From Pelagibacteraceae bacterium (lineage in GTDB: Bacteria; Pseudomonadota; Alphaproteobacteria; Pelagibacterales; Pelagibacteraceae): a stretch of DNA of 64,000 bases. Where the stretch lies: positions 1 through 64,000 of the forward strand of contig VTPO01000005.1 in the NCBI GenBank assembly GCA_008638205.1, read 5' to 3'. This document shows positions 35,876 through 46,311 of the stretch, one piece after another. The stretch's first letter is position 1, and each line of letters starts with the position of its first letter. A program made the translations under genes and the position numbers. Under the pieces are notes generated by a model. The model ran no database searches. It saw only the letters and a program-made list of their open reading frames with translations, and was not told the DNA's origin.

Positions 35876-36325
35876 ATGTTAAATGTATATTTGGCTGGAG
35901 AAATTCATAGTAATTGGAGAGAGGAAATTATTCAACTGTGCAAAAAAGAAAAACTGAATATTGTTTTTTCTTCACCTGTAACAAATCATGAAGCCTCAGA
36001 TAATTGTGGTATTGAGATATTGGGGGCAGAGGAAAAGAATTTCTGGAAAGATAGCAAAGGTGCCAATATCAATTCTATAAAAACTAAAAAATCTATTAAA
36101 GATTGCGATGTTGTGATTGTCAAATTTGGAGAAAAATATAAACAATGGAATGCAGCTTTTGATGCTGGTTATGCTGCAGCATTAAACAAATCAATTATTG
36201 TTATTCATAATGATGAGCATCAGCATGCCCTGAAAGAAGTAGATGCATCTGCAGCAGCTGTTGCAAAAGACCAAAATCAAGCATTCCGTATATTAAAGTA
36301 TATATTAGAAGGGTCTTTGCAGTAG
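35876..36325 (+). CDS. ytoQ: YtoQ-family protein
   Basis: 149 aa. The start VYLAGEIHSNWREEI, the NFWKDSKGANINSIKTKKSI segment and the tail with VDASAAAVAKDQNQ match the YtoQ family, a nucleoside 2-deoxyribosyltransferase-like fold whose function is unknown. An AAAAAGGAG ribosome-binding site lies ahead of the ATG. Cotranscribed with the glmU-glmS-ydcF run. Confidence 0.85.
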   Translation: MLNVYLAGEIHSNWREEIIQLCKKEKLNIVFSSPVTNHEASDNCGIEILGAEEKNFWKDSKGANINSIKTKKSIKDCDVVIVKFGEKYKQWNAAFDAGYAAALNKSIIVIHNDEHQHALKEVDASAAAVAKDQNQAFRILKYILEGSLQ

Positions 36326-36354
36326 GTATGTCTAATATTTAAATAAAGGACTTG

Positions 36355-36382
36355 TTGAGATAGCAAACTCGGTTTATATACT
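36355..36382 (+). promoter_or_regulatory. Candidate promoter of the DAHP synthase gene
   Basis: TTGAGA (36355-36360), a 16-bp spacer, TATACT (36377-36382). The ATG is at 36392, so transcription would start within about three bases of it; no Shine-Dalgarno sequence is visible. Suggests a leaderless or near-leaderless mRNA. Confidence 0.6.
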
Positions 36383-36391
36383 TCTAGTTGT

Positions 36392-37768
36392 ATGAGCACC
36401 TGGAAGCCAAATAGCTGGAAAAACAAACCGTCTAAACACCTACCTGAATACAAGGACCAGGATAAGCTTAATAATGTCCTAAAAGAAATATCTAATTTTC
36501 CACCATTAGTGTTTGCAGGTGAATCTAGATCTTTAAAAGATCATTTAGCAAAGGTTAGTCAAGGTAAGGCCTTTTTATTACAAGGGGGAGATTGTGCCGA
36601 AAGTTTTGCAGAGTTTCATCCAAACAATATAAGAGATTTTTTTAAACTTTTTTTACAGATGTCGTTAGTTTTAACGGTATCTTCTGGTTTGCCTATTGTA
36701 AAATTAGGAAGAATTGCAGGCCAATTCTCTAAACCAAGAAGCGCTCCTACAGAAACCAAAGATGGGTTGGAGTTACCTAGCTACCTAGGAGATAATATTA
36801 ATTCTATGGCTTTTGATGCCAAGGGAAGAGAACCAGATCCAGAACGACTATTAAAAGCATATTCTCAGTCAGCTTCTACATTAAATTTATTAAGAGCTTT
36901 TTCCCAAGGAGGATTTGCAGATTTAAATAAAGTTCATTTGTGGAATATGTCTTTTGTTAAAGACAAGGCTAAAGAAAAGTACAATGAAATTGAACAAAAG
37001 GTTTCTGACGCTCTAGACTTTATGAACGCTTGCGGAATTACTTCAGAAAACAATCGAAGACTTCGTACTGTTAATCTTTTTACTAGTCACGAAGCATTAT
37101 TACTTCCCGTTGAAGAGGCTATGACAAGAGTAGATTCTACTACAGGCGAATATCATGATACGTCGGCACATTTTTTATGGATTGGTGATAGAACTAGACA
37201 ATTAGATGGTGGACATGTTGAATTTTGCAAAGGAATTAAAAATCCGCTGGGGATTAAATGTGGTCCTACTTCTGACCCAGAAGAAATTGTAAAATTAACA
37301 GAAGTTTTAAACCCTGATAATGAAGCGGGAAGAATTACTTTAATTGCAAGATTTGGTCACGATAAAGTTCAAAAATTTTTACCAAAACTAATACAGGCTA
37401 TTAAAAAAGCTGGTAGAAACGTAATTTGGTCATGTGACCCTATGCATGGAAACACAGTAAAAGCATCCACAGGATTTAAGACTAGACCTTTTGAAAATGT
37501 AATTTCTGAAACTAAAAGTTTTTTTGAAGTCCATCAATCTGAAGGAACTTTTGCGGGAGGTTTGCATATTGAAATGACAGGTCAGGATGTAACTGAATGT
37601 ATTGGAGGAGCCCAAAATATTACCGATAAAGATTTGTCCGATAGATACCATACTCATTGTGATCCTAGACTAAATGCAAGTCAGGCATTAGAGCTAGCAT
37701 TCTTAATTTCAGGAGAAATTAAAAAAAACTCTAACTTTTCCAAATCTTCCATTAAAGCAGCGTCATAA
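36392..37768 (+). CDS. aroG: Class II 3-deoxy-7-phosphoheptulonate synthase
   Basis: 458 aa, the plant/actinobacterial-type (class II) DAHP synthase. Start WKPNSWKNKPSKHLPEY, LLQGGDCAESFAEF, KLGRIAGQFSKPRSAP and the metal-site segment WSCDPMHGNT are diagnostic. It joins PEP and erythrose-4-phosphate, the first step of the shikimate pathway. The symbol is used for class II enzymes loosely. Possible weak hairpin at 37770-37790 follows. Confidence 0.94.
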   Translation: MSTWKPNSWKNKPSKHLPEYKDQDKLNNVLKEISNFPPLVFAGESRSLKDHLAKVSQGKAFLLQGGDCAESFAEFHPNNIRDFFKLFLQMSLVLTVSSGLPIVKLGRIAGQFSKPRSAPTETKDGLELPSYLGDNINSMAFDAKGREPDPERLLKAYSQSASTLNLLRAFSQGGFADLNKVHLWNMSFVKDKAKEKYNEIEQKVSDALDFMNACGITSENNRRLRTVNLFTSHEALLLPVEEAMTRVDSTTGEYHDTSAHFLWIGDRTRQLDGGHVEFCKGIKNPLGIKCGPTSDPEEIVKLTEVLNPDNEAGRITLIARFGHDKVQKFLPKLIQAIKKAGRNVIWSCDPMHGNTVKASTGFKTRPFENVISETKSFFEVHQSEGTFAGGLHIEMTGQDVTECIGGAQNITDKDLSDRYHTHCDPRLNASQALELAFLISGEIKKNSNFSKSSIKAAS

Positions 37769-37808
37769 TTATCTTAGATTTTTTAAGATATTTAAGTTAA
37801 AAAATACC

Positions 37809-38546
37809 ATGGAACCTAAAGAACGAATTTTATTTATCACTGGCTGGATTTTAGATTATTGCTCTAAAATGCCAAAAAAACCAGATAGTTTGGTGGTGGG
37901 GGTGTCAGGTGGAATTGATTCAGCTGTAGTTAGTACTATCTGTGCTGCTTCTGGATTTAAAACTTTTGCGTTGTCTATGCCTATCAAGCAAATAAAAGAG
38001 CAAGATGATTTAAGCAAAGTTCATTGCGATTGGCTTTTTGATAATTTTAAAAATGTGGAAGTTTTAAATATAAATCTAGATTCAACCTTTAGAGAATTTG
38101 AAAAAACTTTAGGTAAGAATAACAATGAACATGCTTTTGCAAATACCAGAGCTAGATTAAGAATGAGTACACTGTATCAAGTGGCAGGGTCTAACAATGG
38201 AATAGTAGTTGGAACGGGAAATAAAGTAGAAGACTTTGGTGTAGGTTTTTATACTAAATATGGAGATGGAGGAGTTGATATTTCTCCTATTGCGGATTGT
38301 ACCAAAACGCAGGTATGGGACATGGGTAAAGAACTTGGTATCAATCCATCCATTATTGATGCAGCTCCCACAGACGGACTTTGGTCTGACGGAAGAAACG
38401 ATGAGCAGCAATTGGGTATGAGCTATCAAGAGTTAGAAGAAGCCATGAGTAATCCCAATTCAGCTAATCGATCTAAATATTTAAAAATTAGAGAAATGAA
38501 TTTACACAAAATGAATCCCATACCAGTTTGTAAATTTGATGAGTAG
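37809..38546 (+). CDS. nadE: NH3-dependent NAD+ synthetase
   Basis: 245 aa. The PP-loop VGVSGGIDSAVV, the GTGNKVEDFGVGFYTKYGDGGVDISPI segment and WDMGKELGI are the NadE core. The protein lacks the N-terminal glutaminase domain of larger NadE proteins, so free ammonia is the amide donor. It amidates deamido-NAD. Overlaps cysS by eight bases. Confidence 0.93.
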   Translation: MEPKERILFITGWILDYCSKMPKKPDSLVVGVSGGIDSAVVSTICAASGFKTFALSMPIKQIKEQDDLSKVHCDWLFDNFKNVEVLNINLDSTFREFEKTLGKNNNEHAFANTRARLRMSTLYQVAGSNNGIVVGTGNKVEDFGVGFYTKYGDGGVDISPIADCTKTQVWDMGKELGINPSIIDAAPTDGLWSDGRNDEQQLGMSYQELEEAMSNPNSANRSKYLKIREMNLHKMNPIPVCKFDE

Positions 38547-39891
38547 TAAATTAAAGCTATATAATACTCTTAATAGATCCAAACAGACATTTGTACCTTT
38601 AGATGTAAATAACGTTCGTGTGTATGTTTGTGGACCTACTGTGTATGACAATCCTCACGTTGGTAATGCTAGACCTTTAATTATATTTGATTTGCTATTT
38701 AGATTGTTAAACCAAATTTTTGAAAAAGAAAAAGTTCAATACGTCAGAAACATTACTGATGTGGATGATAAAATTTTAGAGTCCGCAAAAAGTCAAAATA
38801 TTTCTATTCAAGATCTTACAAAAAAAGTTATTAAAGATTTTCACGATGATTGTAGCTACTTAAATTGTCTAACTCCGACGAAAGAACCTAAGGCTACAGA
38901 TCACATACAGGAAATGATTGAGTTAACGACAAAGTTAATTGAGAAAAAATTTGCTTATATCGAAAAGGAACATGTTTATTTTGAGGTATCAAAATATAAA
39001 GATTACGGCAGTCTTTCTAATAAAAAAATTGATGAATTGATTTCTGGATCTAGGGTAGAAATTTCGAAATCTAAAAAAAGTCCAGTGGACTTTGTTTTGT
39101 GGAAACCATCTCTTGAAGATGAGCCAGGATGGGATTCTCCTTGGGGCAAAGGTAGACCTGGGTGGCACTTGGAATGTTCTGCCATGTCCGAAAAGTATTT
39201 GGGTAAGGAGTTTGATATTCACGGAGGAGGGTTGGATTTAATTTTTCCACATCACGAAAATGAAATAGCCCAATCTACTTGCGCCAATGAGACCGATCTT
39301 CTTGCAAAATTTTGGATGCATAATGGATATGTAACTGTTAATAAAGAAAAAATGTCCAAATCGGATGGAAATTTTATTACCATCCATGAGCTCAAAGATA
39401 AATTTGATGGACAGGTCATCAGACTGGCTATGTTAAGTACTCATTATACGCAGCCCTTTGATTGGAATAATCAAATTTTAGAGAACTCTTATAAGTCATT
39501 AAATAAATGGTATGATTTTTATTCAGATGAAAATGAAACAATCGATCCTAGTTTGCTAGATTCCCTAAAAGATGATTTGAATACTCCCTTATTTATTTCT
39601 CAGTTGCATAAATTACATCAAGAGGCAATGGATGGAAATATTAAATCAGGAAAGAAACTATCTACAGCTTGTAAATTTATAGGTCTATTTAATGTTAATG
39701 CAGAAGTATGGAAAAATCAAAAAAGCATAAAATCACTGTCTGAGGATGAGGTCAATATATTAGTTGAAGAGAGAAATCTTGCTAGAGATAACAAAAATTT
39801 TAAACGTTCAGATGAAATAAGAGATTTATTAAATGACAAAGGTATTTTAATAGAAGATAAAGAAAATATAACTACTTGGAAGTACAAATAA
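38539..39891 (+). CDS. cysS: Cysteinyl-tRNA synthetase
   Basis: 450 aa from the ATG at 38539, which overlaps the nadE end by eight bases; an in-frame TTG three bases earlier is not needed. The HIGH-equivalent YDNPHVGNAR, the Zn-binding C and HHENE segment, GRPGWHLECSAMS and KMSKSDGN are present. The final codon overlaps the cimA start (TAATG). Confidence 0.96.
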   Translation: MSSKLKLYNTLNRSKQTFVPLDVNNVRVYVCGPTVYDNPHVGNARPLIIFDLLFRLLNQIFEKEKVQYVRNITDVDDKILESAKSQNISIQDLTKKVIKDFHDDCSYLNCLTPTKEPKATDHIQEMIELTTKLIEKKFAYIEKEHVYFEVSKYKDYGSLSNKKIDELISGSRVEISKSKKSPVDFVLWKPSLEDEPGWDSPWGKGRPGWHLECSAMSEKYLGKEFDIHGGGLDLIFPHHENEIAQSTCANETDLLAKFWMHNGYVTVNKEKMSKSDGNFITIHELKDKFDGQVIRLAMLSTHYTQPFDWNNQILENSYKSLNKWYDFYSDENETIDPSLLDSLKDDLNTPLFISQLHKLHQEAMDGNIKSGKKLSTACKFIGLFNVNAEVWKNQKSIKSLSEDEVNILVEERNLARDNKNFKRSDEIRDLLNDKGILIEDKENITTWKYK

Positions 39892-41501
39892 TGAGCAAAG
39901 AAAAAATTTATCTTTTTGACACAACTCTGAGAGATGGTGCACAAACCCAAGGGGTAGATTTTAGCTTACAAGATAAAATAAAAATTTCTAAAGCTTTAGC
40001 CATGTTGGGCTTGGATTATATTGAGGCTGGATGGCCAGGAGCCAACCCATTGGATACTAGTTTTTTTAACGACCAACCAGATGTTCAAGATTCTACTTTC
40101 GTAGCTTTTGGTATGACTAAAAAAAGTGGACGAAGTGCAGAAAATGATCCTGGATTATCTTCTTTGTTAAATGCCAATACTCGTTCAGTTTGTGTTGTCG
40201 GAAAGACCTGGGACTATCATGTAGATATTGCTTTAAACATTACTAATGAGGAAAATTTAGAAAATATTAAAGAGACTGCCAAGCACTTTGTTAAAAATGA
40301 TAAAGAATTTATATTTGATGCTGAACATTTCTTTGATGGATATAAAAATAACAAAGAGTACGCTTTAAGTTGTATTAAAACTGCTTACGATCAAGGAGCG
40401 AGATGGGTTGTAATGTGCGATACCAATGGTGGAACACTGCCTTATGAGGTAAGTGATATAGTTTCCGAAGTTAGCAAAATTATACCTGGTACTAACCTTG
40501 GTATTCATACTCATAATGATACAGAAAATGCTGTAGCAAATTCTTTGGCTGCTGTTATTGCTGGTGTTAGGCATGTGCAAGGAACATTAAATGGTTTAGG
40601 AGAACGATGTGGCAATGCTAATTTAGTATCAATTATTCCAACATTGCTTTTTAAAAAATATTTTAACGATCGCTTCACAACGTCTGTAAATGAAGAAAAA
40701 ATATCTTATTTAACCAACTGCTCAAGATTATTAGATGAAATTTTGAACAGAAAACCCAACAATAGAGCCGCCTATGTTGGCTCCTCAGCGTTTGCTCACA
40801 AGGGTGGACTGCATGTTTCCGCTGTTCAGAAGGACCCAAAGACCTATGAGCATATAGACCCTATCTTAGTTGGAAATAATAGAACGGTCGTTATTTCTGA
40901 TCAAGCAGGTAGATCTAATATTATTTCAAGATTAGAGAAATTAAAAATTACTGTAGATCCAAAAGATCCTAAAATTCAAAAAATTTTAGATGAGGTAAAA
41001 GATAGAGAATTTTCAGGTTATTCTTATGATGGTGCTGATGCATCATTCGAATTACTAACTAGAAGATTGTTAGGAGAGGTCCCTAATTACATTCAAATTA
41101 AAAATTATGAAGTAAGTGTTGTAAAAAAAGAAGGAACTTCTACCGATTTAAATTCTAAAGCAAAGGTGACTTTAATTGTAGATGATAAAAAGATTGTTTG
41201 TGAAGGAATAGGAAATGGTCCTGTAAATGCATTGGACCAAGCTATTCGAAATAATTTAGAAAATATTGGAAAATATTCCGAATACTTAAAAGACTTAAAA
41301 TTAATTGATTACAAAGTAAGAATTTTGAATACTGGAACAAATGCAATGACTAGAGTTTTAATTGAAAGTTCAGACAAAAGTAATGAGAATTGGTTTACGA
41401 TAGGGGTCTCCCCAAACATCATTGAAGCATCTTTTCGCGCTTTAATTGATAGTATTGATTACAAGCTTTACAAGTCACAAGCTCCTGCAAATTCAAAATG
41501 A
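39891..41501 (+). CDS. cimA: Citramalate synthase
   Basis: 536 aa from ATG 39891, sharing one base with the cysS stop; the upstream in-frame TTG at 39876 is rejected. LeuA-like TIM barrel with DTTLRDGAQTQGV, HTHNDTENAVANSL and GTLNGLGERCGNANL, then a C-terminal LeuA-type regulatory domain. The GAQTQGV sequence and 530+ length match the TIGR00977 citramalate synthase type rather than 2-isopropylmalate synthase. It makes citramalate from pyruvate and acetyl-CoA, giving isoleucine without threonine. Confidence 0.92.
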   Translation: MSKEKIYLFDTTLRDGAQTQGVDFSLQDKIKISKALAMLGLDYIEAGWPGANPLDTSFFNDQPDVQDSTFVAFGMTKKSGRSAENDPGLSSLLNANTRSVCVVGKTWDYHVDIALNITNEENLENIKETAKHFVKNDKEFIFDAEHFFDGYKNNKEYALSCIKTAYDQGARWVVMCDTNGGTLPYEVSDIVSEVSKIIPGTNLGIHTHNDTENAVANSLAAVIAGVRHVQGTLNGLGERCGNANLVSIIPTLLFKKYFNDRFTTSVNEEKISYLTNCSRLLDEILNRKPNNRAAYVGSSAFAHKGGLHVSAVQKDPKTYEHIDPILVGNNRTVVISDQAGRSNIISRLEKLKITVDPKDPKIQKILDEVKDREFSGYSYDGADASFELLTRRLLGEVPNYIQIKNYEVSVVKKEGTSTDLNSKAKVTLIVDDKKIVCEGIGNGPVNALDQAIRNNLENIGKYSEYLKDLKLIDYKVRILNTGTNAMTRVLIESSDKSNENWFTIGVSPNIIEASFRALIDSIDYKLYKSQAPANSK

Positions 41502-42211
41502 GTTTGAAAAATATTTCTATTGTTTTAATCAAACCACAGATAGGAGAAAATATTGGGGCTACTGCAAGAGCCATGAAAAATTTTGGCTTAAATAAATTAG
41601 TTATAGTTAATCCAAAAGAAAAATGGCCAAATACTAAAGCGGTGTATACTTCGGTTAAAGCTGTTGATATTATTCACAAAGCAAAAGTATTCAAATCTAC
41701 ATCAGAGGCATTGCAAAAAAGTGACATTGTTTTTGCTACTACTGCAAGAATTAGAAACATGAATAAGAAAATATATTCTTTAGATGAAGCTGTAAAAATT
41801 ATAAAAAAAAGTAAAAAAAAAATATCTATTTTATTCGGTCCTGAAAATGCAGGTCTAAGCAATGAAGATTTAATTAGCGCTAATTATTTATTGAAAATAC
41901 CATCTGATTCTAAATACGAATCTTTAAACTTATCGCATGCCGTGTCGGTAGTTGCTTATAACTTGTACACATCTAAGCAAAAAAAAGTTGTTTATACCAA
42001 TACAGACAAGAGTGAAATTGCTGGTAAAAAAGATCTCTTTAAATTTTATGATTTTCTTATCGGAAATCTGGAAAAAACTCGTTTTTTTAGGCCAATAGAG
42101 AAAAAAGAGTTCATGGTCAAAAGCATTAAGAACATATTCTCTCAACAGCCCTTAACTAAGCGAGAACTGAAGACTTTAATGGGTATTTTCAGTTCTCTTA
42201 AGAAGTATTGA
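41498..42211 (+). CDS. trmJ: TrmJ-like SPOUT RNA methyltransferase
   Basis: 237 aa. The trefoil-knot motifs are clear: KPQIGENIGATARAMKNFG, ILFGPENAGLSNEDL and NLSHAVSVVAYNLY. This is the TrmJ/TrmH (2'-O-ribose) family; TrmJ acts on tRNA position 32. Overlaps cimA by four bases (ATGA). Confidence 0.87.
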   Translation: MSLKNISIVLIKPQIGENIGATARAMKNFGLNKLVIVNPKEKWPNTKAVYTSVKAVDIIHKAKVFKSTSEALQKSDIVFATTARIRNMNKKIYSLDEAVKIIKKSKKKISILFGPENAGLSNEDLISANYLLKIPSDSKYESLNLSHAVSVVAYNLYTSKQKKVVYTNTDKSEIAGKKDLFKFYDFLIGNLEKTRFFRPIEKKEFMVKSIKNIFSQQPLTKRELKTLMGIFSSLKKY

Positions 42212-42224
42212 TTTTAAAGCCTTA

Positions 42225-42252
42225 TTGACAAAAAACCTTTGTTGTTTATAAG
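42225..42252 (+). promoter_or_regulatory. Candidate rpsD promoter
   Basis: TTGACA (42225-42230), 16-bp spacer, TATAAG (42247-42252). The predicted start site is about nine bases before the rpsD ATG at 42268, and there is no Shine-Dalgarno sequence. Short-leader ribosomal-protein transcript expected. Confidence 0.65.
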
Positions 42253-42267
42253 TGCCTATCTTAAATA

Positions 42268-42888
42268 ATGACAAAACGTATACAAGCAAAACATAAAGTA
42301 GACAGACGACTAGGAGTTAATCTCTGGGGCCGTCCCAAAAGTCCATTTAACACAAGAGCATTTGGTCCTGGTCAACACGGACAAACAAGAGCCAGAGGAA
42401 AACCTTCAGATTACAAAATTCAATTACAAGCAAAACAAAAATTAAAAGGTTATTACGGTAATCTAAACGAACGTCAGTTTAGAAATGTATTTCAAGAAGC
42501 TGAAAGAGTTAGAGGTAATACTGGAGAAAATTTAGTAGGAATTTTAGAATCTAGATTGGATGCAGTGGTGTATAGAGCTAAATTTGCTTTAACTGTATTT
42601 CAAGCAAGACAGATCATTAATCATGGACACATTAAAGTAAATGGAAAAAAGGTTAATGTGGGAAGTTATTCATTAAAAGAAAATGATGAAATTGAAGTTA
42701 GAGAATCTTCTAAACAATTAGCAACCATTTTGAGCTCAGTAGCAAACAAGGAAAGAGAAGTTCCAGAATATGTTGTGGTAGATCACAAACAACTAACAGC
42801 AAAATATACAAGAGTTCCTAAAATGGAAGAAATTCCTTACCCTGCAATTATGGAACCAAATCTAGTAGTAGAATACTACTCTCGATAA
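42268..42888 (+). CDS. rpsD: 30S ribosomal protein S4
   Basis: 206 aa, standard length. The [21 protein letters not shown]-terminus lacks the Zn-binding cysteines (C-minus form), and the S4 domain (~95-155) with [22 protein letters not shown] is typical. Binds 16S rRNA early in 30S assembly. Convergent with grxD with a single base between stops. Confidence 0.98.
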   Translation: MTKRIQAKHKVDRRLGVNLWGRPKSPFNTRAFGPGQHGQTRARGKPSDYKIQLQAKQKLKGYYGNLNERQFRNVFQEAERVRGNTGENLVGILESRLDAVVYRAKFALTVFQARQIINHGHIKVNGKKVNVGSYSLKENDEIEVRESSKQLATILSSVANKEREVPEYVVVDHKQLTAKYTRVPKMEEIPYPAIMEPNLVVEYYSR

Positions 42889-42889
42889 T

Positions 42890-43216
42890 TTACTTTTTAA
42901 AAGTAATTTTTTTATCTTCCAATAGTTTTTGAAGTTCTTTTTTTTCAAACATTTCTTTTATAATGTCACAACCTCCAACAAACTCACCTTTAATATAAAG
43001 TTGAGGAATAGTAGGCCAGTCACTAAATGTTTTAATTCCATTTCTTAGTTCTTCATCTTCTAAAACATTAATTCCATCAAATGGTACTTCTAAATGTTTT
43101 AAGACATTGCAAACAGCCATTGAAAAACCGCACTGAGGCACATCTGGAGTCCCTTTTAAAAATAGTACTACGTCATTCTTGGAAATTGTTTCTTGTATTT
43201 TTTCGTTTATATTCAT
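42890..43216 (-). CDS. grxD: Monothiol glutaredoxin (Grx4/GrxD)
   Basis: 108 aa. The CGFS active site is at 29-32 (VPQCGFSM), with TFSDWPTIPQLYIKGEFVGGCDI. Such proteins hold and pass [2Fe-2S] clusters, often as heterodimers with BolA, whose gene overlaps this one by one base upstream. Confidence 0.96.
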   Translation of the reverse strand: MNINEKIQETISKNDVVLFLKGTPDVPQCGFSMAVCNVLKHLEVPFDGINVLEDEELRNGIKTFSDWPTIPQLYIKGEFVGGCDIIKEMFEKKELQKLLEDKKITFKK

Positions 43217-43446
43217 TATTTTTCCTCTGTTGTTAGTGCTAAAGCATGCAAGTCGGTGCCCATCTTTCCTTTGAGAGAGCTGTATACCATTTGGTGTTGC
43301 TGAACTCTACTTTTTCCTTTGAAGGCAGAAGAAACTATTTTTGCAGAAAAATGATTATCATCTCCAGCAAGATCTTGAATTTGAATATCTGCATCAGGAA
43401 AACCTTCTTTTAATAATTGTTCTATTTCTTCTTGTTTAATTGCCAT
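43216..43446 (-). CDS. bolA: BolA-family protein
   Basis: 76 aa. Short BolA/IbaG-type protein with the helix-turn SAFKGKSRVQQHQMVYSSL and the C-terminal DLHALALTT, which supplies the conserved His. Partners the adjacent GrxD in Fe-S handling. Directly follows purL with no gap. Confidence 0.93.
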   Translation of the reverse strand: MAIKQEEIEQLLKEGFPDADIQIQDLAGDDNHFSAKIVSSAFKGKSRVQQHQMVYSSLKGKMGTDLHALALTTEEK

Positions 43447-45636
43447 TTAATTTGAATTGTAATTGTAAAACCAATTATTATTTAATTTAATCATTTCATC
43501 AACCGATATCTTGATTTCATCTATAGCAAATTGCTCTAGATTAGTAGAACCTAGTTGAGTCATGCTTATCTCCTGTTCTTTTGCCATTTGAACTAAATTA
43601 TTCAAATCTTCTTTCTTGATCTCGATTATATATCTAGCTTGATCTTCACCGAATAAATATTTTATTCTTTCAGGTCCTGTTAAATTAGTGCTGATTTTAG
43701 CACCTATTGTTCCAGCCATACACATTTCTGCAATTGCTAAAGCAATTCCTCCATCAGAAACATCATGCACAGATTGAGTTAATTTTTTTTCAATAAGATC
43801 TCTTATAAAGAAGCTATTCTTTTTTTCTTCTTGTAGATTCATAGTAGGAGGAGGTCCTTTTTTTAAATAGAGAATGTCATGACATAGAGCGCTCTGGTGT
43901 ATATGACCTTTAGTTTCGCCCACAACGATTAGAAGACTATCAGATGATTTTAATCCATAAGTCATAGTATTATTCACATCCTGAATTAGTCCAACACCTC
44001 CAATAGTAGGGGTGGGTTTAATTCCAACTCCATTAGTCTCATTGTACAAAGATACATTTCCTGAAATCACTGGATAATCTAATTCAGTGCAGGCTTCTTT
44101 AATGCCTTTGATAACATCTACAAATTGTCCCATAATTTCTTTTTTTTCAGGGTTTCCAAAATTTAAACAATTGGTAATGGCTCTAGGCTCAGCACCTACA
44201 GCAGATAAATTTCTATAGGTTTCACATACAGCTTGCATACCTCCCGTAAATGGATGAGCCAAGCAATATCTTGGTGTACAATCTACACTAGCTGCTAATG
44301 CCTTGTTGGTTCCATGAACCCTGACTACAGCTGCATCTCCGCCTGGTTTTTGAATAGTGTCACCCATAACCATATGGTCGTATTGTTCCCAGACCCACGT
44401 TTTGTTAGCTTGGTTTTCGTGGCTTAATAGTTGCTTTAAACAAGTTTTAATATCTAAATCTTTTAATTTTTGGTCCATGTCAATTTCTTGGGGAAGGGGA
44501 GTCGATTCCCATTTTCGATTATATTTTGGAGCCTCATCAGCAAGAGAAGTAATGGGAATATCACAAACTATCTCATCTTTGAAATGAAGAACTAAATTTT
44601 TGCTATCGGTCATTTTTCCAATTACAGAAAAATCTAAATCCCATTTTTTAAATATCTTTTCTGCCTCTTTCTCTTTTCCTTCCTTTAAAACAATGAGCAT
44701 TCGCTCTTGGCTTTCAGAAAGCATAAGCTCAAAGGGTTGCATGTTTTCTTCTCGGCAAGGAACTTTATTTAAATCAATTTCTATTCCTAACTTTCCTTTA
44801 GATGCCATTTCTACAGAGGATGAGGTTAATCCGGCAGCTCCCATGTCTTGAATAGAAACAATAGTGTCTGTCTTCATTAGTTCTAAACATGCCTCTAATA
44901 GAAGTTTCTCTGCAAAAGGATCTCCTACTTGAACAGTTGGTTTTTTAGCTTCAGAATTATCGTCAAATTCTTGAGACGCCATGGAGGCACCATGAATGCC
45001 ATCCCTACCTGTTTTAGAGCCTACATAAATAACAGGATTTCCTATACCACTTGCAATCGATAGAAATACCTTATCTTTTTTAGCTATACCTATATTCATG
45101 GCATTAACTAGAATATTTCCATCGTAACATTCATCAAACTCTACCTCGCCACCAACCGTTGGTATTCCCATACAGTTTCCATAGCCAGCTATTCCAGAAA
45201 CAACCCCATTTAATAAGTATTTCGTTTTTGCATGTTCTGGTCTTCCAAATCGAATGGAATTTAAATTAGCCACAGGTCTAGCCCCCATGGTAAATACGTC
45301 TCGCAAGATTCCACCAACTCCCGTAGCAGCTCCTTGATAAGGCTCTATGTACGAAGGATGGTTATGACTTTCTATCTTAAAGATAGCCACATCCTCACCA
45401 CCAATATCAATTACCCCTGCGTTTTCACCCGGTCCTTGAATTACATATTTATTTTTAGTGGGAAGTTGAGACAACCAAACTCTAGAAGATTTGTAAGAAC
45501 AGTGCTCATTCCACATGGCAGAAAAAATACCAAGCTCTGTAAAATTAGGTTCTCTTCCTATCAATTCTTTAATTTTTTCAAATTCTGAAGAAGTTAATCC
45601 CAGTTTAATAGCTTGATCGACTGACACAGTTTCCAT
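43447..45636 (-). CDS. purL: Phosphoribosylformylglycinamidine synthase, large subunit
   Basis: 729 aa, the small PurL form that needs PurQ and Pur[12 protein letters not shown] near the N-terminus, the [22 protein letters not shown]-site region, and [14 protein letters not shown] in the second half are typical. Step 4 of purine synthesis. purQ and purS lie directly upstream with no spacing, so the complex is made from one message. Confidence 0.97.
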   Translation of the reverse strand: METVSVDQAIKLGLTSSEFEKIKELIGREPNFTELGIFSAMWNEHCSYKSSRVWLSQLPTKNKYVIQGPGENAGVIDIGGEDVAIFKIESHNHPSYIEPYQGAATGVGGILRDVFTMGARPVANLNSIRFGRPEHAKTKYLLNGVVSGIAGYGNCMGIPTVGGEVEFDECYDGNILVNAMNIGIAKKDKVFLSIASGIGNPVIYVGSKTGRDGIHGASMASQEFDDNSEAKKPTVQVGDPFAEKLLLEACLELMKTDTIVSIQDMGAAGLTSSSVEMASKGKLGIEIDLNKVPCREENMQPFELMLSESQERMLIVLKEGKEKEAEKIFKKWDLDFSVIGKMTDSKNLVLHFKDEIVCDIPITSLADEAPKYNRKWESTPLPQEIDMDQKLKDLDIKTCLKQLLSHENQANKTWVWEQYDHMVMGDTIQKPGGDAAVVRVHGTNKALAASVDCTPRYCLAHPFTGGMQAVCETYRNLSAVGAEPRAITNCLNFGNPEKKEIMGQFVDVIKGIKEACTELDYPVISGNVSLYNETNGVGIKPTPTIGGVGLIQDVNNTMTYGLKSSDSLLIVVGETKGHIHQSALCHDILYLKKGPPPTMNLQEEKKNSFFIRDLIEKKLTQSVHDVSDGGIALAIAEMCMAGTIGAKISTNLTGPERIKYLFGEDQARYIIEIKKEDLNNLVQMAKEQEISMTQLGSTNLEQFAIDEIKISVDEMIKLNNNWFYNYNSN

Positions 45637-46311
45637 TTATAATAAAGATTGAAAAATACCTTGACCGTCTACACCACCTAACAGCTGATCAATAGATCGT
45701 TCAGGGTGGGGCATCATACCTAAGACATTTTTGGTTTGATTGGAAATTCCTGCAATATTTAAAAAAGAACCATTAGGATTAGATTCTCCTGAAATGTTTC
45801 CTTCCTCATCACAATACTGGAATACAATTTGGTTATACTCTTTTAAAGATTGTATTTCTTCTTTGCTGGCAAAATAATTTCCTTCATTATGAGCAATGGG
45901 TATAGATAAAATTTTATTTTCAGGTATTTTTTTCGTGAAGGCAGTCTGGTTATTAGTAGTTTTAATAAAAACATTTTTACATATAAATTTTAGTTTACTG
46001 TTTCTTAAAAGGGCTCCTGGGAGCAAGCCCGTTTCTGTTAAAATTTGAAATCCATTACATATTCCAAATACATAACCACCATCTTTGGCATGTTTAATAA
46101 CTTCATTCATAACTTTTGATTTAGATGCCATGCTTCCACATCTCAAATAATCACCATAAGAAAATCCTCCAGGCAGAACAACAAGATCAGACTTAGGTAG
46201 GCTTGTTTCCTGATGCCAGACCATCGTGGTATCAATTTGAAATTTTTGTAAAGCTACTTGAACGTCTCTATCGCAATTCGACCCTGGAAATACGATGACC
46301 GATGCTTTCAT
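45637..46311 (-). CDS. purQ: Phosphoribosylformylglycinamidine synthase, glutaminase subunit
   Basis: 224 aa class I glutamine amidotransferase. The nucleophile elbow GICNGFQ and the catalytic His in MMPHPER are seen, with PGSNCDRD and FSYGDYLRCG at the front. Provides ammonia to PurL. Overlaps the purS stop by one base and abuts purL. Confidence 0.97.
   Translation of the reverse strand: MKASVIVFPGSNCDRDVQVALQKFQIDTTMVWHQETSLPKSDLVVLPGGFSYGDYLRCGSMASKSKVMNEVIKHAKDGGYVFGICNGFQILTETGLLPGALLRNSKLKFICKNVFIKTTNNQTAFTKKIPENKILSIPIAHNEGNYFASKEEIQSLKEYNQIVFQYCDEEGNISGESNPNGSFLNIAGISNQTKNVLGMMPHPERSIDQLLGGVDGQGIFQSLL

Noticed and set aside
37770-37790. Hairpin TATCTTA/TAAGATA after the DAHP synthase gene as a terminator
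   Set aside because: The stem is AT-only apart from one C-G pair and is not followed by a clear T-run; too weak to call.
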